21,869 nt of DNA from the NCBI GenBank assembly GCA_964522215.1, contig CAZFVR010000028.1, positions 1-21,869 of the forward strand, read 5' to 3'. A model generated the notes under the pieces. That model ran no database searches, was not told the origin of the DNA, and worked only from the letters and a program-made list of their open reading frames with translations. The stretch comes from CAG-390 sp964522215. Lineage in GTDB: Bacteria; Bacillota; Clostridia; Oscillospirales; CAG-272. The position numbers and the translations under genes were made by a program. This document shows, piece by piece, positions 14,232 through 21,822 of this stretch (position 1 is its first letter; each line of letters starts with the position of its first letter).

Positions 14232-14273
14232 TTTCCCGCCGGGGGATAGCCGCAGCCATCCCCGACAGGGAAA
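14232..14273 (-). terminator. Large hairpin after the foldase gene
   Basis: TTTCCC...GGGAAA (14232-14237 with 14268-14273) closes a stem whose inner part pairs CGGGGGATAGC with GCCATCCCCG around a short GC-rich loop. It starts 19 bp after the foldase stop on the minus strand. The U-run is poor, so it may be a 3'-end stabiliser rather than a strong terminator. Confidence 0.55.
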
Positions 14274-14292
14274 ACTGTTGTATCTTTATTTA

Positions 14293-16104
14293 TCAGCCAA
14301 GTGTGCTGATGGCGCTATCATTAAAGGATACGCCGGCAGAGGTCTTGGCGGTCTCGTACCACGCATCATACTTATCATTGCAAAGACCATCGGTGGCAGT
14401 TACCTTCCATGCGGGCTCGCCGTCGCCGACAAAGTACATGATGTGTGCGCCGTAGGATGCCGTCTCAACTATCTCAACGTCACCGGGCTTTCTGGCCTCA
14501 TCATAGATCCATGCATCAAATTCCTCGACCATGTAATCCTTGGCTATGTTCTCATAGAAAACGCTTCCGTCCTCGGTGTACTCGTTTGCAAGAGCCTCAA
14601 AGGCTTCCTTGGTCTTCTCACCGTTGTTATAGATAGCCAATACTTCCTCGGCCTTTTCCTTTGCCTTGGCAGCATCGTTATCATATGTCGTGGTCTTGAA
14701 AAGGATGTGACCGGCATTCTTGGTTATGGTCTCGTCAATATGCGAGGGGGTTACAAGGAAGTATGCGGTGTAACCGGATGCGGCATCAGCCTCATCCGAG
14801 ATAACGGTAGTGTCACCGGCCTTGCGGTCCTCTGCAAAGAGCCATTTGTCGCTATCGGTGGCATCATCTGCAGCAGGATCGGAATAGCTGACATCGCTTT
14901 CACTATCAAAAGTGCTATACTCAGCCTGAACATCGCTGAGCACGGCTGAGGCAACGGTATCAAGCACCTTTGCGTAGCTTTCGGCATACTCGCTGTTATC
15001 GGCGTACTTCTTAAGATCATCTCCGCCCTTTACCTTTGCGGCAACTGCTGCAACGATATCGGCCTTATCCTTGTTAAGGACAGCCTCGGTGGGAAGATCA
15101 CCCTCGGTGATATTCTTTTTATTTGTCTCGTAGGACTCATCAAAGGACTTTTCGGCATAGGTGCTGACGATATAATCGCGTGCCTTTTCGACAAATGCAT
15201 CCTTATCACTGACAGCGGCAAGAGCCTCGGCAAGTGCCTTAGCCTCTGCCTTGGCGGTCTCGTAGGCAGCCTTTTCGTCATCGGTAGCCTCGGCACCAGC
15301 CACATCAAGGGTGGCCGCGAACTTATAGGAGAACACCTGTGCTGTCTGCAGATCCTCGGGGTTGTCCTTTACATACTGATCGATCTCTGCATCGGTGAGT
15401 GCATCTTTTGTGCGCTCAAGGAATGCATTCTGATACTTGATAGCAAGAGCCTGAAGCTCCATGGCGCTGCGGACATTGGATTCACTGACACCGTTGCCGA
15501 ACTCCTGCGCAAGCAGGTAGCTTGCTGTGTATCCGGAATATCCGAGAGATGCATAATACTCGGCAGTCTCCTCGGCGCTCTTCTTAAGGTCCTTGATGCT
15601 CTGCTTTATCTCGGCAAGCTCGTCGCTGTCAAGCTTCATACCCTCTTCCCTTGCGGCCTCGCAAAGAACAAGGATGGATTCCACCTGTGTTTTGGTCTGA
15701 TCGGCAAAATAATCATACCAGCTGCTACCGTCATCGGTAAGACCGCAGGTCTGCGATTTAAGGGCAGTCAGGGATGTATCCGAAGTATTCATACCAAGAC
15801 TGGTAAGATAGGAGGAATAGTAGGACATACTGCTGAGAAATGCGTTTTTGTTGGAGTTGATAAAGTAGGTCATTTCGCTTCCGCTGACCTTATAATGCTC
15901 GGAACGCGCCGCGGTCCGTATACGGGGGAGAAGCGATGTTGCGCCCCAAAGGAGGAGACATGCTGCCAAAAGGACAGTGCAGCAGATAACGCCTATACGC
16001 GTATATACGGCCGATTTATCCGCTCTTCCCTTTTTGCTGAACTTGGTGGGATCTGCAACGACCTCGCCCGCTCTTGAATTTCTTGATCTGGTACCCTTAC
16101 CCAT
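14293..16104 (-). CDS. Membrane-anchored parvulin-type peptidyl-prolyl isomerase (foldase)
   Basis: 603 aa. The ATG at 16104 has AAGGAAAGG ~9 bases upstream; earlier in-frame starts lack one. A basic, Ser/Arg-rich cytosolic start is followed by one membrane span (~36-58) without a lipobox. Then comes a long helical, Ala/Lys/Glu/Asp-rich extracellular part like the SurA/PrsA N-domain. At ~466-560 lies a PPIC domain: 'AGHILFKTTTYDNDAAKAKE', 'FEALANEYTED', 'KPGDVEIVETASYGAHIMYF'. The domain has HILF and the terminal GAHIMY, but the usual 'GG.LG.F' middle reads 'EDGSVFYENIAKDYMVEEFD', so activity may be low. It likely helps secreted and lipoproteins fold after export. Its family is PrsA/SurA-like, but it differs from lipoprotein PrsA, so no symbol is given. 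Confidence 0.85.
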   Translation of the reverse strand: MGKGTRSRNSRAGEVVADPTKFSKKGRADKSAVYTRIGVICCTVLLAACLLLWGATSLLPRIRTAARSEHYKVSGSEMTYFINSNKNAFLSSMSYYSSYLTSLGMNTSDTSLTALKSQTCGLTDDGSSWYDYFADQTKTQVESILVLCEAAREEGMKLDSDELAEIKQSIKDLKKSAEETAEYYASLGYSGYTASYLLAQEFGNGVSESNVRSAMELQALAIKYQNAFLERTKDALTDAEIDQYVKDNPEDLQTAQVFSYKFAATLDVAGAEATDDEKAAYETAKAEAKALAEALAAVSDKDAFVEKARDYIVSTYAEKSFDESYETNKKNITEGDLPTEAVLNKDKADIVAAVAAKVKGGDDLKKYADNSEYAESYAKVLDTVASAVLSDVQAEYSTFDSESDVSYSDPAADDATDSDKWLFAEDRKAGDTTVISDEADAASGYTAYFLVTPSHIDETITKNAGHILFKTTTYDNDAAKAKEKAEEVLAIYNNGEKTKEAFEALANEYTEDGSVFYENIAKDYMVEEFDAWIYDEARKPGDVEIVETASYGAHIMYFVGDGEPAWKVTATDGLCNDKYDAWYETAKTSAGVSFNDSAISTLG

Positions 16105-16140
16105 TTTTATGTACCTTTCCTTTCTGACACAGCAAAACAC

Positions 16141-16155
16141 CCGCCACAATGGCGG
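16141..16155 (-). repeat. Leader hairpin before the foldase gene
   Basis: CCGCC-acaat-GGCGG, a 5-bp GC stem in the ~150-nt untranslated leader of the foldase gene. On the minus strand it is followed by GTGTTTTGC, a poor U-run, so at most a weak attenuator. Confidence 0.3.
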
Positions 16156-16259
16156 CAACTTGTGTATCACATCTTTATTTTTTATTATTGAGATGCTTCG
16201 GATCGACTCCGATCGGCTCAAGGCCAAGGCAAAGCCGACCCGAATAAAAGATATAGAAT

Positions 16260-16297
16260 ATTATACCCTATTATAGCGATCAATATGTGAACGCCAA
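16260..16297 (-). promoter_or_regulatory. Probable promoter of the foldase gene
   Basis: On the minus strand, TTGGCG (16292-16297), a 16-bp spacer and TATAAT (16270-16275). A second TATAAT (16260-16265) is 10 bp further on. Transcription would start 140-150 bp before the foldase ATG. No other gene lies between this point and RNase J at 16434; the 16305-16433 stretch holds only AT-rich spacer with a small stem CTTTGA/TCAAAG near 16420-16440. Confidence 0.5.
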
Positions 16298-16433
16298 TTG
16301 AACTTATAATAAATTCTGTTCACACAGCGCGATCTTTGCAACCAGTGCGCTCCATTTTACGCTTAAAAACGCAAAACCAGCGCTTAATCATCAAGATCCG
16401 CATTCAAATGTTTATTACTTTAGCTTTGAAAGA

Positions 16434-18551
16434 TCAAAGATCGATAATGACCGGTATGACCATAGGGTCGCGCCCGGTCCTTGAGGAGAGTCGCTTGGCA
16501 ACAACACGGCGCACGCGCTCCTTCATGGTCTCTATATCCGGCTTGCGCTGTGAGAGGCAATTTTGTATCTCCTCCGCTGCGGCATTTTTGGCATCATAGA
16601 GCAGATCCTCCGATTCGGGAACGTACACAAAGCCGCGGGAGATTATCTCCGGTGCAGTAAGAAGCAGTCTTGCCGTTGTATCAACAGAGGCAAAGACCAC
16701 CACCATGCCGTCCTGCGAGAGATGCTGACGGTCGCGAAGCACCGCACGTCCCACATCGCCGACTCCGTAGCCATCAATAAGCACCTTGCCGGAGGGTACA
16801 GTACCGCCCCATGATGCGCTGTTTCGACCTATCTCAAGCACACGCCCGATATCAGATACGAACACACGGTCGGCGGGAATGCCGGAAAAAACCGCAAGGT
16901 CTCGGTTTGCCGCAAGATGGCGGTATTCGCCGTGTATCGGCATATAGTATTTCGGCTTTAGGAGCATCATAAGGAGCTTTATCTCCTCCGAACAGGCGTG
17001 CCCCGAGGTATGAACGCCAAAGAAGACCGAATCGGTTATCACCTTTATGCCCGCGCGGGACAGCTCGTTTATTATCCTGCCGATAAACTTTTCATTCCCC
17101 GGTATCGCGCTTGAAGACAGTACAACAAGATCCGATGTTGTAAGTGTGACCTGCGCATGGTCGCCGTAGGCCATCCTGTAGAGTGCCGACATCGGCTCGC
17201 CCTGGCTGCCCGTGGTGATGAGCGTAAGATCGCCCGGGCGGAAGCGTTTGATATCCCCGATATCGACGAGCGTCCCCTCCGGAAAATGCATATATCCCAG
17301 CTCACTGGCCGCACTCACGACATTGAGCATACTGCGACCCGTCAGCGCAACGCGTCGCCCATGGGCTATCGAAATATCGATTATCTGCTGTACGCGATGG
17401 ACATTTGATGAGAATGTTGCAATAACTATACGTTTATCGGGGTTGGCGGTAAAGAGATTTTCAAGCGTGCCGCCAACACTGCGCTCGGACGGAGTAAAGC
17501 CCGCACGCTCAGCGTTCGTTGACTCGCACATCAAAAGCTTAACGCCCTTTTTACCAAGCTCGCCAAAACGGGTAAGATCCATCATCTCGCCCTCGATAGG
17601 CGTTACATCAAGCTTAAAATCTCCCGAATGAACGATAAGACCGCGCGGCGTGGAGAGTGCTATGGCGCAGGAATCGGCTATTGAGTGGTTGACGTGGATA
17701 AACTCCGCCTCAAACACTCCAAGCTTTACCTTATCACCCGCGTTGACCGTGTTGAGCTGCGGTTTAAAATCAAGCCTGTGCTCGGAGAGCTTGTTTTTTA
17801 TGATTCCTATCGTCAGCGCAGTGCCCCATATCGGAACATTCATCTGCTTGAGTACATACGGTACAGCGCCTATGTGATCCTCATGCCCATGAGTGAGGAG
17901 TATACCGCGAACCTTTTCACGATTTGCTGTAAGGTAGGAGATATCAGGAATGACGAGATCAATGCCGGGCATATCCTCATCCGGGAATCCCATACCGCAA
18001 TCGATAACAACGATATCCTGACCATACTCTACGGCGGTCATGTTTTTACCGATCTCGCCGAGGCCGCCGAGAGGTATGACCCTCAGCTTTGGCTCGCACT
18101 TCTTCTCGGCTACGGCACTTCCCGCACGCGCAACGTCGTTTTTGCGTCCGCGCCTGACATTTTGTGTCTGCGCTTCATCAGGCTCGCTATCATAGTCACC
18201 GTACATGTCAAGTTCATGCTCAAACAGATCGGACATCACATCCGGGAGATCAAAAACCGTAGATCTTTCGTTATCTGCGCCGCGGCCTCCGCGGGAGTTT
18301 TTTTTCTCATTTTCGAAATTTCCGGAACGTCCGCGCTTGCCGCCGGCAGCCTTTTTAGAGCCGGTATTCCTGCCGCCGCTCTGTGTTAGCGTGCCGAGCG
18401 ATGATGCTTCCTGCGATATCTGCATTGCCCCCACCGACTGATCAGCGTTCCTTTTTTGCTTTTTTTCACGCCCGCGCAAAGTGCGTGCGTTTGGCTGTGT
18501 CATATCGGCAAATACCGTGCTGTCATTTTCTTTTTTCTTTTTTTCTGCCAT
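16434..18551 (-). CDS. rnj: Ribonuclease J with long N-terminal extension
   Basis: 705 aa. The metallo-beta-lactamase/beta-CASP core starts near residue 155 ('KLRVIPLGGLGEIGKNMTAV'). The zinc motif is HGHEDH at 221-226; other motifs are HSGDFKLD (308-315), TGSQGEP (447-453), HTSGHA (514-519) and PIHGEYRHL (538-546). All catalytic metal ligands appear intact. RNase J combines 5'-3' exonuclease and endonuclease activity in mRNA decay and rRNA maturation. The family is usually about 550-560 aa; here ~150 residues precede the core, low in hydrophobics and rich in Lys, Arg, Gly, Ser and Asn, ending with an acidic patch. They look disordered and could bind RNA or the degradosome. The ATG at 18551 has only a distant AAAGGA (about 15 bases). 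Own promoter at 18774-18802. Confidence 0.95.
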   Translation of the reverse strand: MAEKKKKENDSTVFADMTQPNARTLRGREKKQKRNADQSVGAMQISQEASSLGTLTQSGGRNTGSKKAAGGKRGRSGNFENEKKNSRGGRGADNERSTVFDLPDVMSDLFEHELDMYGDYDSEPDEAQTQNVRRGRKNDVARAGSAVAEKKCEPKLRVIPLGGLGEIGKNMTAVEYGQDIVVIDCGMGFPDEDMPGIDLVIPDISYLTANREKVRGILLTHGHEDHIGAVPYVLKQMNVPIWGTALTIGIIKNKLSEHRLDFKPQLNTVNAGDKVKLGVFEAEFIHVNHSIADSCAIALSTPRGLIVHSGDFKLDVTPIEGEMMDLTRFGELGKKGVKLLMCESTNAERAGFTPSERSVGGTLENLFTANPDKRIVIATFSSNVHRVQQIIDISIAHGRRVALTGRSMLNVVSAASELGYMHFPEGTLVDIGDIKRFRPGDLTLITTGSQGEPMSALYRMAYGDHAQVTLTTSDLVVLSSSAIPGNEKFIGRIINELSRAGIKVITDSVFFGVHTSGHACSEEIKLLMMLLKPKYYMPIHGEYRHLAANRDLAVFSGIPADRVFVSDIGRVLEIGRNSASWGGTVPSGKVLIDGYGVGDVGRAVLRDRQHLSQDGMVVVFASVDTTARLLLTAPEIISRGFVYVPESEDLLYDAKNAAAEEIQNCLSQRKPDIETMKERVRRVVAKRLSSRTGRDPMVIPVIIDL

Positions 18552-18767
18552 AAAATGAACTAAAGATCCTTTCTAAAGCATCGCACCGGGTCAACTGCGC
18601 GCAAAAAATTACGGACCGACGGAGAGCGCCTTGCGCTCTGATCCAGCGTCATGCCCGATGCCACAATGCTTATTTGTTTGATTTTTATATTTATGCCATT
18701 CCGCCGCACGGGCGCAGGCAAAAAATTCAATATATCGGCGGTCATACCCCGCCCCGTCTCGGTCAAC
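18552..18767 (-). promoter_or_regulatory. Long leader of rnj with a candidate upstream ORF
   Basis: From the predicted transcription start (~18767) to the rnj ATG there are about 216 nt. The leader holds an open frame from an ATG at 18745 to a stop at 18560-18562, ending 8 nt before rnj: 61 codons reading MTADILNFLPAPVRRNGINI and so on, basic in character. A perfect 7-bp stem AGAGCGC/GCGCTCT (18623-18629 with 18633-18639) lies within it. RNase J genes are often autoregulated, so a regulatory leader is plausible (inference). Whether the upstream frame is translated is unknown; its start has only a G-rich stretch in place of a Shine-Dalgarno sequence. Confidence 0.45.
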
Positions 18768-18773
18768 AATAAT

Positions 18774-18802
18774 ATTATATAACATTTTACTCTGTTTGTC
18801 AA
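18774..18802 (-). promoter_or_regulatory. Perfect sigma-A promoter of rnj
   Basis: Minus strand: TTGACA (18797-18802), 17 bp, TATAAT (18774-18779). Both hexamers match the consensus exactly. It starts 4 bp after the stop codon of the 18807-19193 gene, so rnj has its own strong promoter even though that gene is upstream on the same strand. Confidence 0.9.
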
Positions 18803-18806
18803 GTGT

Positions 18807-19193
18807 TTAGCCCGCCATTGCACGCCAAAGGGAAAAAGCGAGCATAAATACAGTAGCTCCCGCAAGCGCTCCAAGCGCAAAAGAGAGTCGCCACCGAGCC
18901 CTTTGGCGTTTCTCGTTCGATCCTGCCGCGCCTTGCTGCTTTGATATCCGCCCACGACCATTTGCCTGTGTGCCCAATCGCGCATCATCCGCAGCATTGA
19001 CGGGACGGTCACAACGGCGGGAGAGCTTTTGAGCCTCAGCCACGATCCGCTCGGCCTCAAGCAGCATGGCGCTTTCAGCGATATCAGCCGCACCGTCGCT
19101 ATTAAGTATAAAGTAAGCACACTCAAATATGCCTTGCCCGTTCTTTTTAAGATCCTGCAAAAAAATGATCTGTCGTTTGCTGCCCTTCAGCAT
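18807..19193 (-). CDS. Small tail-anchored protein of unknown function
   Basis: 128 aa from the ATG at 19193, which has GAGGAGG about 12 bases upstream; two in-frame ATGs sit before it but would place the Shine-Dalgarno inside the coding region. The N-terminus 'LKGSKRQIIFLQDLKKNGQG' is followed by 'FECAYFILNSDG', a short strand/helix module that recurs in conserved small Clostridia proteins near rnj (from memory, not verified). Then come an acidic helix ('ESAMLLEAERIVAEAQKLSR'), a polar Gln/Gly/Arg linker, and a C-terminal hydrophobic span at ~105-127 ('LSFALGALAGATVFMLAFSL'). It is tail-anchored with its bulk in the cytosol. Function unknown. Confidence 0.72.
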   Translation of the reverse strand: MLKGSKRQIIFLQDLKKNGQGIFECAYFILNSDGAADIAESAMLLEAERIVAEAQKLSRRCDRPVNAADDARLGTQANGRGRISKQQGAAGSNEKRQRARWRLSFALGALAGATVFMLAFSLWRAMAG

Positions 19194-19217
19194 CTTGTAT
19201 TCATACCTCCTCATGGA

Positions 19218-19275
19218 CAAACTTTTTTCATTGCTATTATTTGCCGTAGAAAATGATAAAATTCAAAAAAGTTTG
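19218..19275. repeat. 11-bp inverted repeat with 36-nt loop, upstream of the small tail-anchored protein
   Basis: CAAACTTTTTT (19218-19228) and AAAAAAGTTTG (19265-19275) are perfect inverted copies. The right arm lies 72-82 bp before the ATG at 19193 on the minus strand, and the AT-rich region between the arms would hold its promoter. It could be a two-site operator or a loop structure in the leader. Confidence 0.5.
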
Positions 19276-19568
19276 CACAAAAACGTCTCACAAGTATCGC
19301 CGGGCGCGAAAGGCTTCGTTAAGATTAACAAATAAACGGCCGAATATTAATCTTTATTTGCAATTTTGTGATATATGATCGGGTTTGTCGCCCATTCGGC
19401 AAAATATACTGCATACCAAAGTCGGTCATGTACTGTCATTATACCTATTAAATGTATTTTGAGTAATTGATTCCGACCATATAGGCTACAATGAACGAAA
19501 CAATAGTTAATGCTATGTAAACGAAAGAATGAAACGAGGTAAAATGTGAAAAACGCTGTCCCATGCGG
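19276..19568. other. Divergent intergenic region between the tail-anchored gene and abrB
   Basis: No gene was found in about 290 bp of AT-rich sequence. Visible structure: AAGATTAA (19321-19328) with inverted TTAATCTT (19347-19354), enclosing the palindrome CGGCCG (19337-19342); AAATAAA/TTTATTT pairing overlaps the same place. Further on, the sequence TAAAAT recurs at about 19540, 19579 and 19592. Confidence 0.5.
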
Positions 19569-19616
19569 TTGATTTTTGTAAAATAATGTTGTAAAATGTA
19601 ATTACCTTAGGGACAG
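19556..19616. promoter_or_regulatory. abrB promoter bracketed by a 7-bp inverted repeat
   Basis: TTGATT (19569-19574), 17 bp, TAAAAT (19592-19597), with transcription starting near 19604 and AAAGGAG before the ATG at 19630. CTGTCCC (19556-19562) and GGGACAG (19610-19616) lie on either side, so the arms flank the whole promoter. The spacing (47 bp between arms) suits a looped operator or a leader/upstream hairpin; AbrB-type autoregulation would fit but is not shown. Confidence 0.55.
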
Positions 19617-19629
19617 AAAGGAGCCTCCC

Positions 19630-19875
19630 ATGAAATCAACAGGAATTGTTCGTAAAATCGATGAACTTGGCAGAATCGTTCTCCCCATGGAGCTGCGCAA
19701 AATGCTCGACCTCAATGTTAAGGATCCGGTGGAAATTTTTGTAGATAACGAGAGGATCGTGCTGCAAAAGTACTATCCCGCATGTATCTTCTGTGGTGAT
19801 GCCGATGATATCGTTTACTACAACGGCAAGCGTATTTGTGCAAAGTGTCTTGCCAATCTTAAGGAAAAATATTAA
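19630..19875 (+). CDS. abrB: AbrB-family transition-state regulator with zinc knuckle
   Basis: 81 aa. Residues 1-48 are the swapped-hairpin AbrB/SpoVT DNA-binding domain: MKSTGIVRKIDELGRIVLPM, then 'ELRKMLDLNVKDPVEIFVDN' and 'ERIVLQKY'. Residues 52-73 add two CxxC pairs (CIFC and CAKC) separated by ~14 residues, a zinc knuckle seen in the clostridial AbrB branch. AbrB proteins are dimeric or tetrameric DNA binders that repress stationary-phase and sporulation genes during growth. GAAAGGAG lies 7-8 bases before the ATG. The gene has its own promoter and a clear terminator, so it is a single-gene unit. Clostridial genomes often carry several copies, so it may not be the main one. Confidence 0.9.
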   Translation: MKSTGIVRKIDELGRIVLPMELRKMLDLNVKDPVEIFVDNERIVLQKYYPACIFCGDADDIVYYNGKRICAKCLANLKEKY

Positions 19876-19901
19876 TTTCTAAGTTAATTACTAACTGCTA
19901 C

Positions 19902-19937
19902 AGAGCTGTCGCGTACACTGCGGCAGCTCTATTTTGT
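19902..19937 (+). terminator. abrB terminator
   Basis: AGAGCTGTCGC (19902-19912) pairs with GCGGCAGCTCT (19920-19930) with one G-U pair and a 7-nt loop, followed by ATTTTGT. It starts 26 bp after the abrB stop. About 75 bp of sequence without features separates it from the Nudix gene, which ends at 20012 on the other strand. Confidence 0.8.
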
Positions 19938-20011
19938 GGATGTGATTTTTATCCGTTTCAAGTCAGTCACTGCTCTTCCCGACCGTCATCTAATCTGTCA
20001 GTCTTTCGGTC

Positions 20012-20506
20012 TTAATAGCTTTTGTTTTGTCTTCCATTATTAACAAAATGCTTTACTGTGGCCGTTGGCGCTTTCAATTCTGTTTTAAAGAATTCGGGGT
20101 ACATCTTGATATCCTCGTCAAGTGAGACCCACTTCAAATGCTCACGACTGTTATCCTCGGTAAAGCTCTCGCTGATCGGAGCAAAGTCACTCGGCACTTT
20201 CATATAGAAGAAAAATGAGATCTCATAAATCAGCCGGCCGAGGTTGGAAGGAGCATCACCGTAAAAATAGTTTTCGTGTACGAAACCAAGACGGTCTATT
20301 TCCATCTTAACGCCTGTTTCTTCCAACACTTCACGAACAACGGCTTCTTCTGCCGTTTCACCAAATTTGATCCTTCCACCGACCGAATAGAGATAGTTGG
20401 CTCTTTCATTGCCTACCATCAGAAGCTTTCCATCTTTCATAATAATTGCGCCTACACGAATATTCAAGATGCCCTCATCGCAAGCTACACACATATCCTT
20501 ATCCAT
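20012..20506 (-). CDS. Nudix hydrolase
   Basis: 164 aa. The Nudix box is complete: GRIKFGE-TAEEAVV-REVLEETGV matches G-x5-E-x7-REU-x-E-E-x-G-U, with the metal-binding glutamates in place (residues ~44-66). An N-terminal 'CVACDEGILNIRVGAIIMKD' and a C-terminal 'HLKWVSLDEDIKMYPEFFKT' are typical of the small clostridial NUDIX proteins that hydrolyse nucleotide diphosphates linked to another group. The substrate cannot be told. GAGGT lies 7 bases before the ATG. It is the last of three co-directional genes (GNAT, broken GNAT, Nudix); the broken GNAT frame runs up to this start codon. Confidence 0.92.
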   Translation of the reverse strand: MDKDMCVACDEGILNIRVGAIIMKDGKLLMVGNERANYLYSVGGRIKFGETAEEAVVREVLEETGVKMEIDRLGFVHENYFYGDAPSNLGRLIYEISFFFYMKVPSDFAPISESFTEDNSREHLKWVSLDEDIKMYPEFFKTELKAPTATVKHFVNNGRQNKSY

Positions 20507-21014
20507 TTTCTTACCTCATAATAGTCCAAAATCACTTTCTCGCCGTACCTCGTCAACTCGGCTTCTTCAGAGTGAGTGCATGTAAGACCGCGCGAAAGCG
20601 CCCAACGCTTTGACACCTCATTTTACTTGAAGCAAGCGCAATGCAACTCGGTTGCGCCAAGCTAGTCAAAGGCTAAGGAGCGAAATGTAGTCAATATCGT
20701 TTGCCTTAGCCCTTGCCGTGAACATCGCGGCAAAGAGCTAAGTCGGTAACGGTATATACGCTCGCCGTCATTTCCTTTAGTCCGGCAATACCGATAGCTT
20801 GCTTTGTCGCTTTATCGTACACAAAGAATTCAGTCTTGACCTCCTTGTGCATTTCCGCATAAGCTGCGGTTTTCTTCATAGAGTATTCCTCGGTCTGACT
20901 CGGCTTGGTGAACATATAGCGGAACACCCCGCCACGACTCCAAAGGCTTCTATATAGGTCTTGCCATTCGTCGGCAGTGCCTTGCTTCAAGATCAAGTCT
21001 TTTGTTTCGATCAT
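20507..21014 (-). pseudogene. GNAT acetyltransferase pseudogene
   Basis: The intact N-terminal part (102 codons, 'MIETKDLILKQGTADEWQDL' to 'DLALCRDVHGKG') contains the start of the acetyl-CoA loop, then a TAA at 20706-20708 where a Tyr codon would give HGKG-YGK. Beyond it the same domain continues after a one-base loss: 'ILTTFRSLAFD', a TAG at 20662-20664, 'LGATELHCACFK', a TAA at 20623-20625, 'NEVSKRWALSRGL', and 'EEAELTRYGEKVILDYYEVR' right before the Nudix start. Three stops and one frameshift mean no full enzyme. The rebuilt length (~168 aa) matches the family. Confidence 0.85.
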
Positions 21015-21089
21015 TTGCCGTAATCTCTTGCAATAATAACTCCGTTTTCTGATACAGCTTCGGAGACGTCTGCGGCTAATAGCATATTG

Positions 21090-21647
21090 CTATTTCAAAT
21101 TCAAAACGTACCGAGCACCGCGCTCGGTCTTTTCGTAGCTCCGAAAACCTAAGTTCCCAAAGCACTTTTGAGATGCAATGTTGTAATCATAGATCTCGCC
21201 AATATACAGTTTATCATATCCTATCGCTTTTCCACGCTCAATGAGGGCTGACACGACCTTTTTTCCAATACCCTTGCCACGGTATTCACGCGCACCGATC
21301 ACGATAGGCATATCTTCTTGCCAAAATGTAACATCCCCGATAGGCTTCCACTCACCACTCTCATCGACTTCAATGAAATAAAGCTCACCTTTCGAATTAA
21401 GATAGTTATACATGTTCGTCAAGGTCTCGTAGGAATACGGTTCGGCTTTACCATCAACGAGAAGAACCGTTTCGGGGTCTTGATACCATTCAAGCGCAAA
21501 ATCATAATTTCCATCAAAACGGCGCAGGCGGAGAGCCTCGTCGATCGCTATCATTTCGTTGAATACGCCACAGGGTGTGTTTACACGTTCACTTACGTTC
21601 CCTATTGTTTTAGGTCGTTTTAAATCCATACTTGTTTTCCGATTCAT
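21090..21647 (-). CDS. GNAT N-acetyltransferase
   Basis: 185 aa. The acetyl-CoA-binding loop is 'REYRGKGIGKKVVSALIERG' (R/Q-x-x-G-x-G/A) and the C-terminal part 'DYNIASQKCFGNLGFRSYEK' is the usual GNAT ending (N-x-x-S...CF...LGF). The front has 'DEALRLRRFDGNYDFALEWY', typical of acetyltransferases acting on small molecules or aminoglycoside-like substrates. The true start is uncertain: neither the first ATG (21647) nor the next (21629) has a clear ribosome binding site, and an ATG at 21554 would give a protein beginning 'MIAIDEAL', close to usual family openings. Followed 75 bp later by a dead GNAT and then the Nudix gene. Confidence 0.85.
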   Translation of the reverse strand: MNRKTSMDLKRPKTIGNVSERVNTPCGVFNEMIAIDEALRLRRFDGNYDFALEWYQDPETVLLVDGKAEPYSYETLTNMYNYLNSKGELYFIEVDESGEWKPIGDVTFWQEDMPIVIGAREYRGKGIGKKVVSALIERGKAIGYDKLYIGEIYDYNIASQKCFGNLGFRSYEKTERGARYVLNLK

Positions 21648-21769
21648 ACAGGCACATCGTCTATATTGCAGTTGGAGATATCAATTGCTCAGCAAGGCTT
21701 ATAGTGCTGTTCCGCCATTGTTGTCTCCCTGCATCATTTTAAACTCGCTCAAAAAAACATCCAATACTC

Positions 21770-21804
21770 AAAACAGAGCCGACCTATATGATCGACTCTG
21801 TTTT
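21770..21804. terminator. Bidirectional terminator near the right edge
   Basis: AAAACAGAG (21770-21778) pairs with CTCTGTTTT (21796-21804), extended by CGA/TCG inside after one mismatch, with a short loop. A-runs and U-runs occupy both ends, so it can work on either strand. It may end a gene outside the window. The 21648-21769 stretch holds no gene. Confidence 0.7.
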
Positions 21805-21822
21805 GCGCATTATAAAATCGCC

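Noticed and set aside
14293..14949. Plus-strand frame of over 200 codons inside the foldase gene
   Set aside because: Antisense to a well-supported gene, with low-complexity composition and no start signal.
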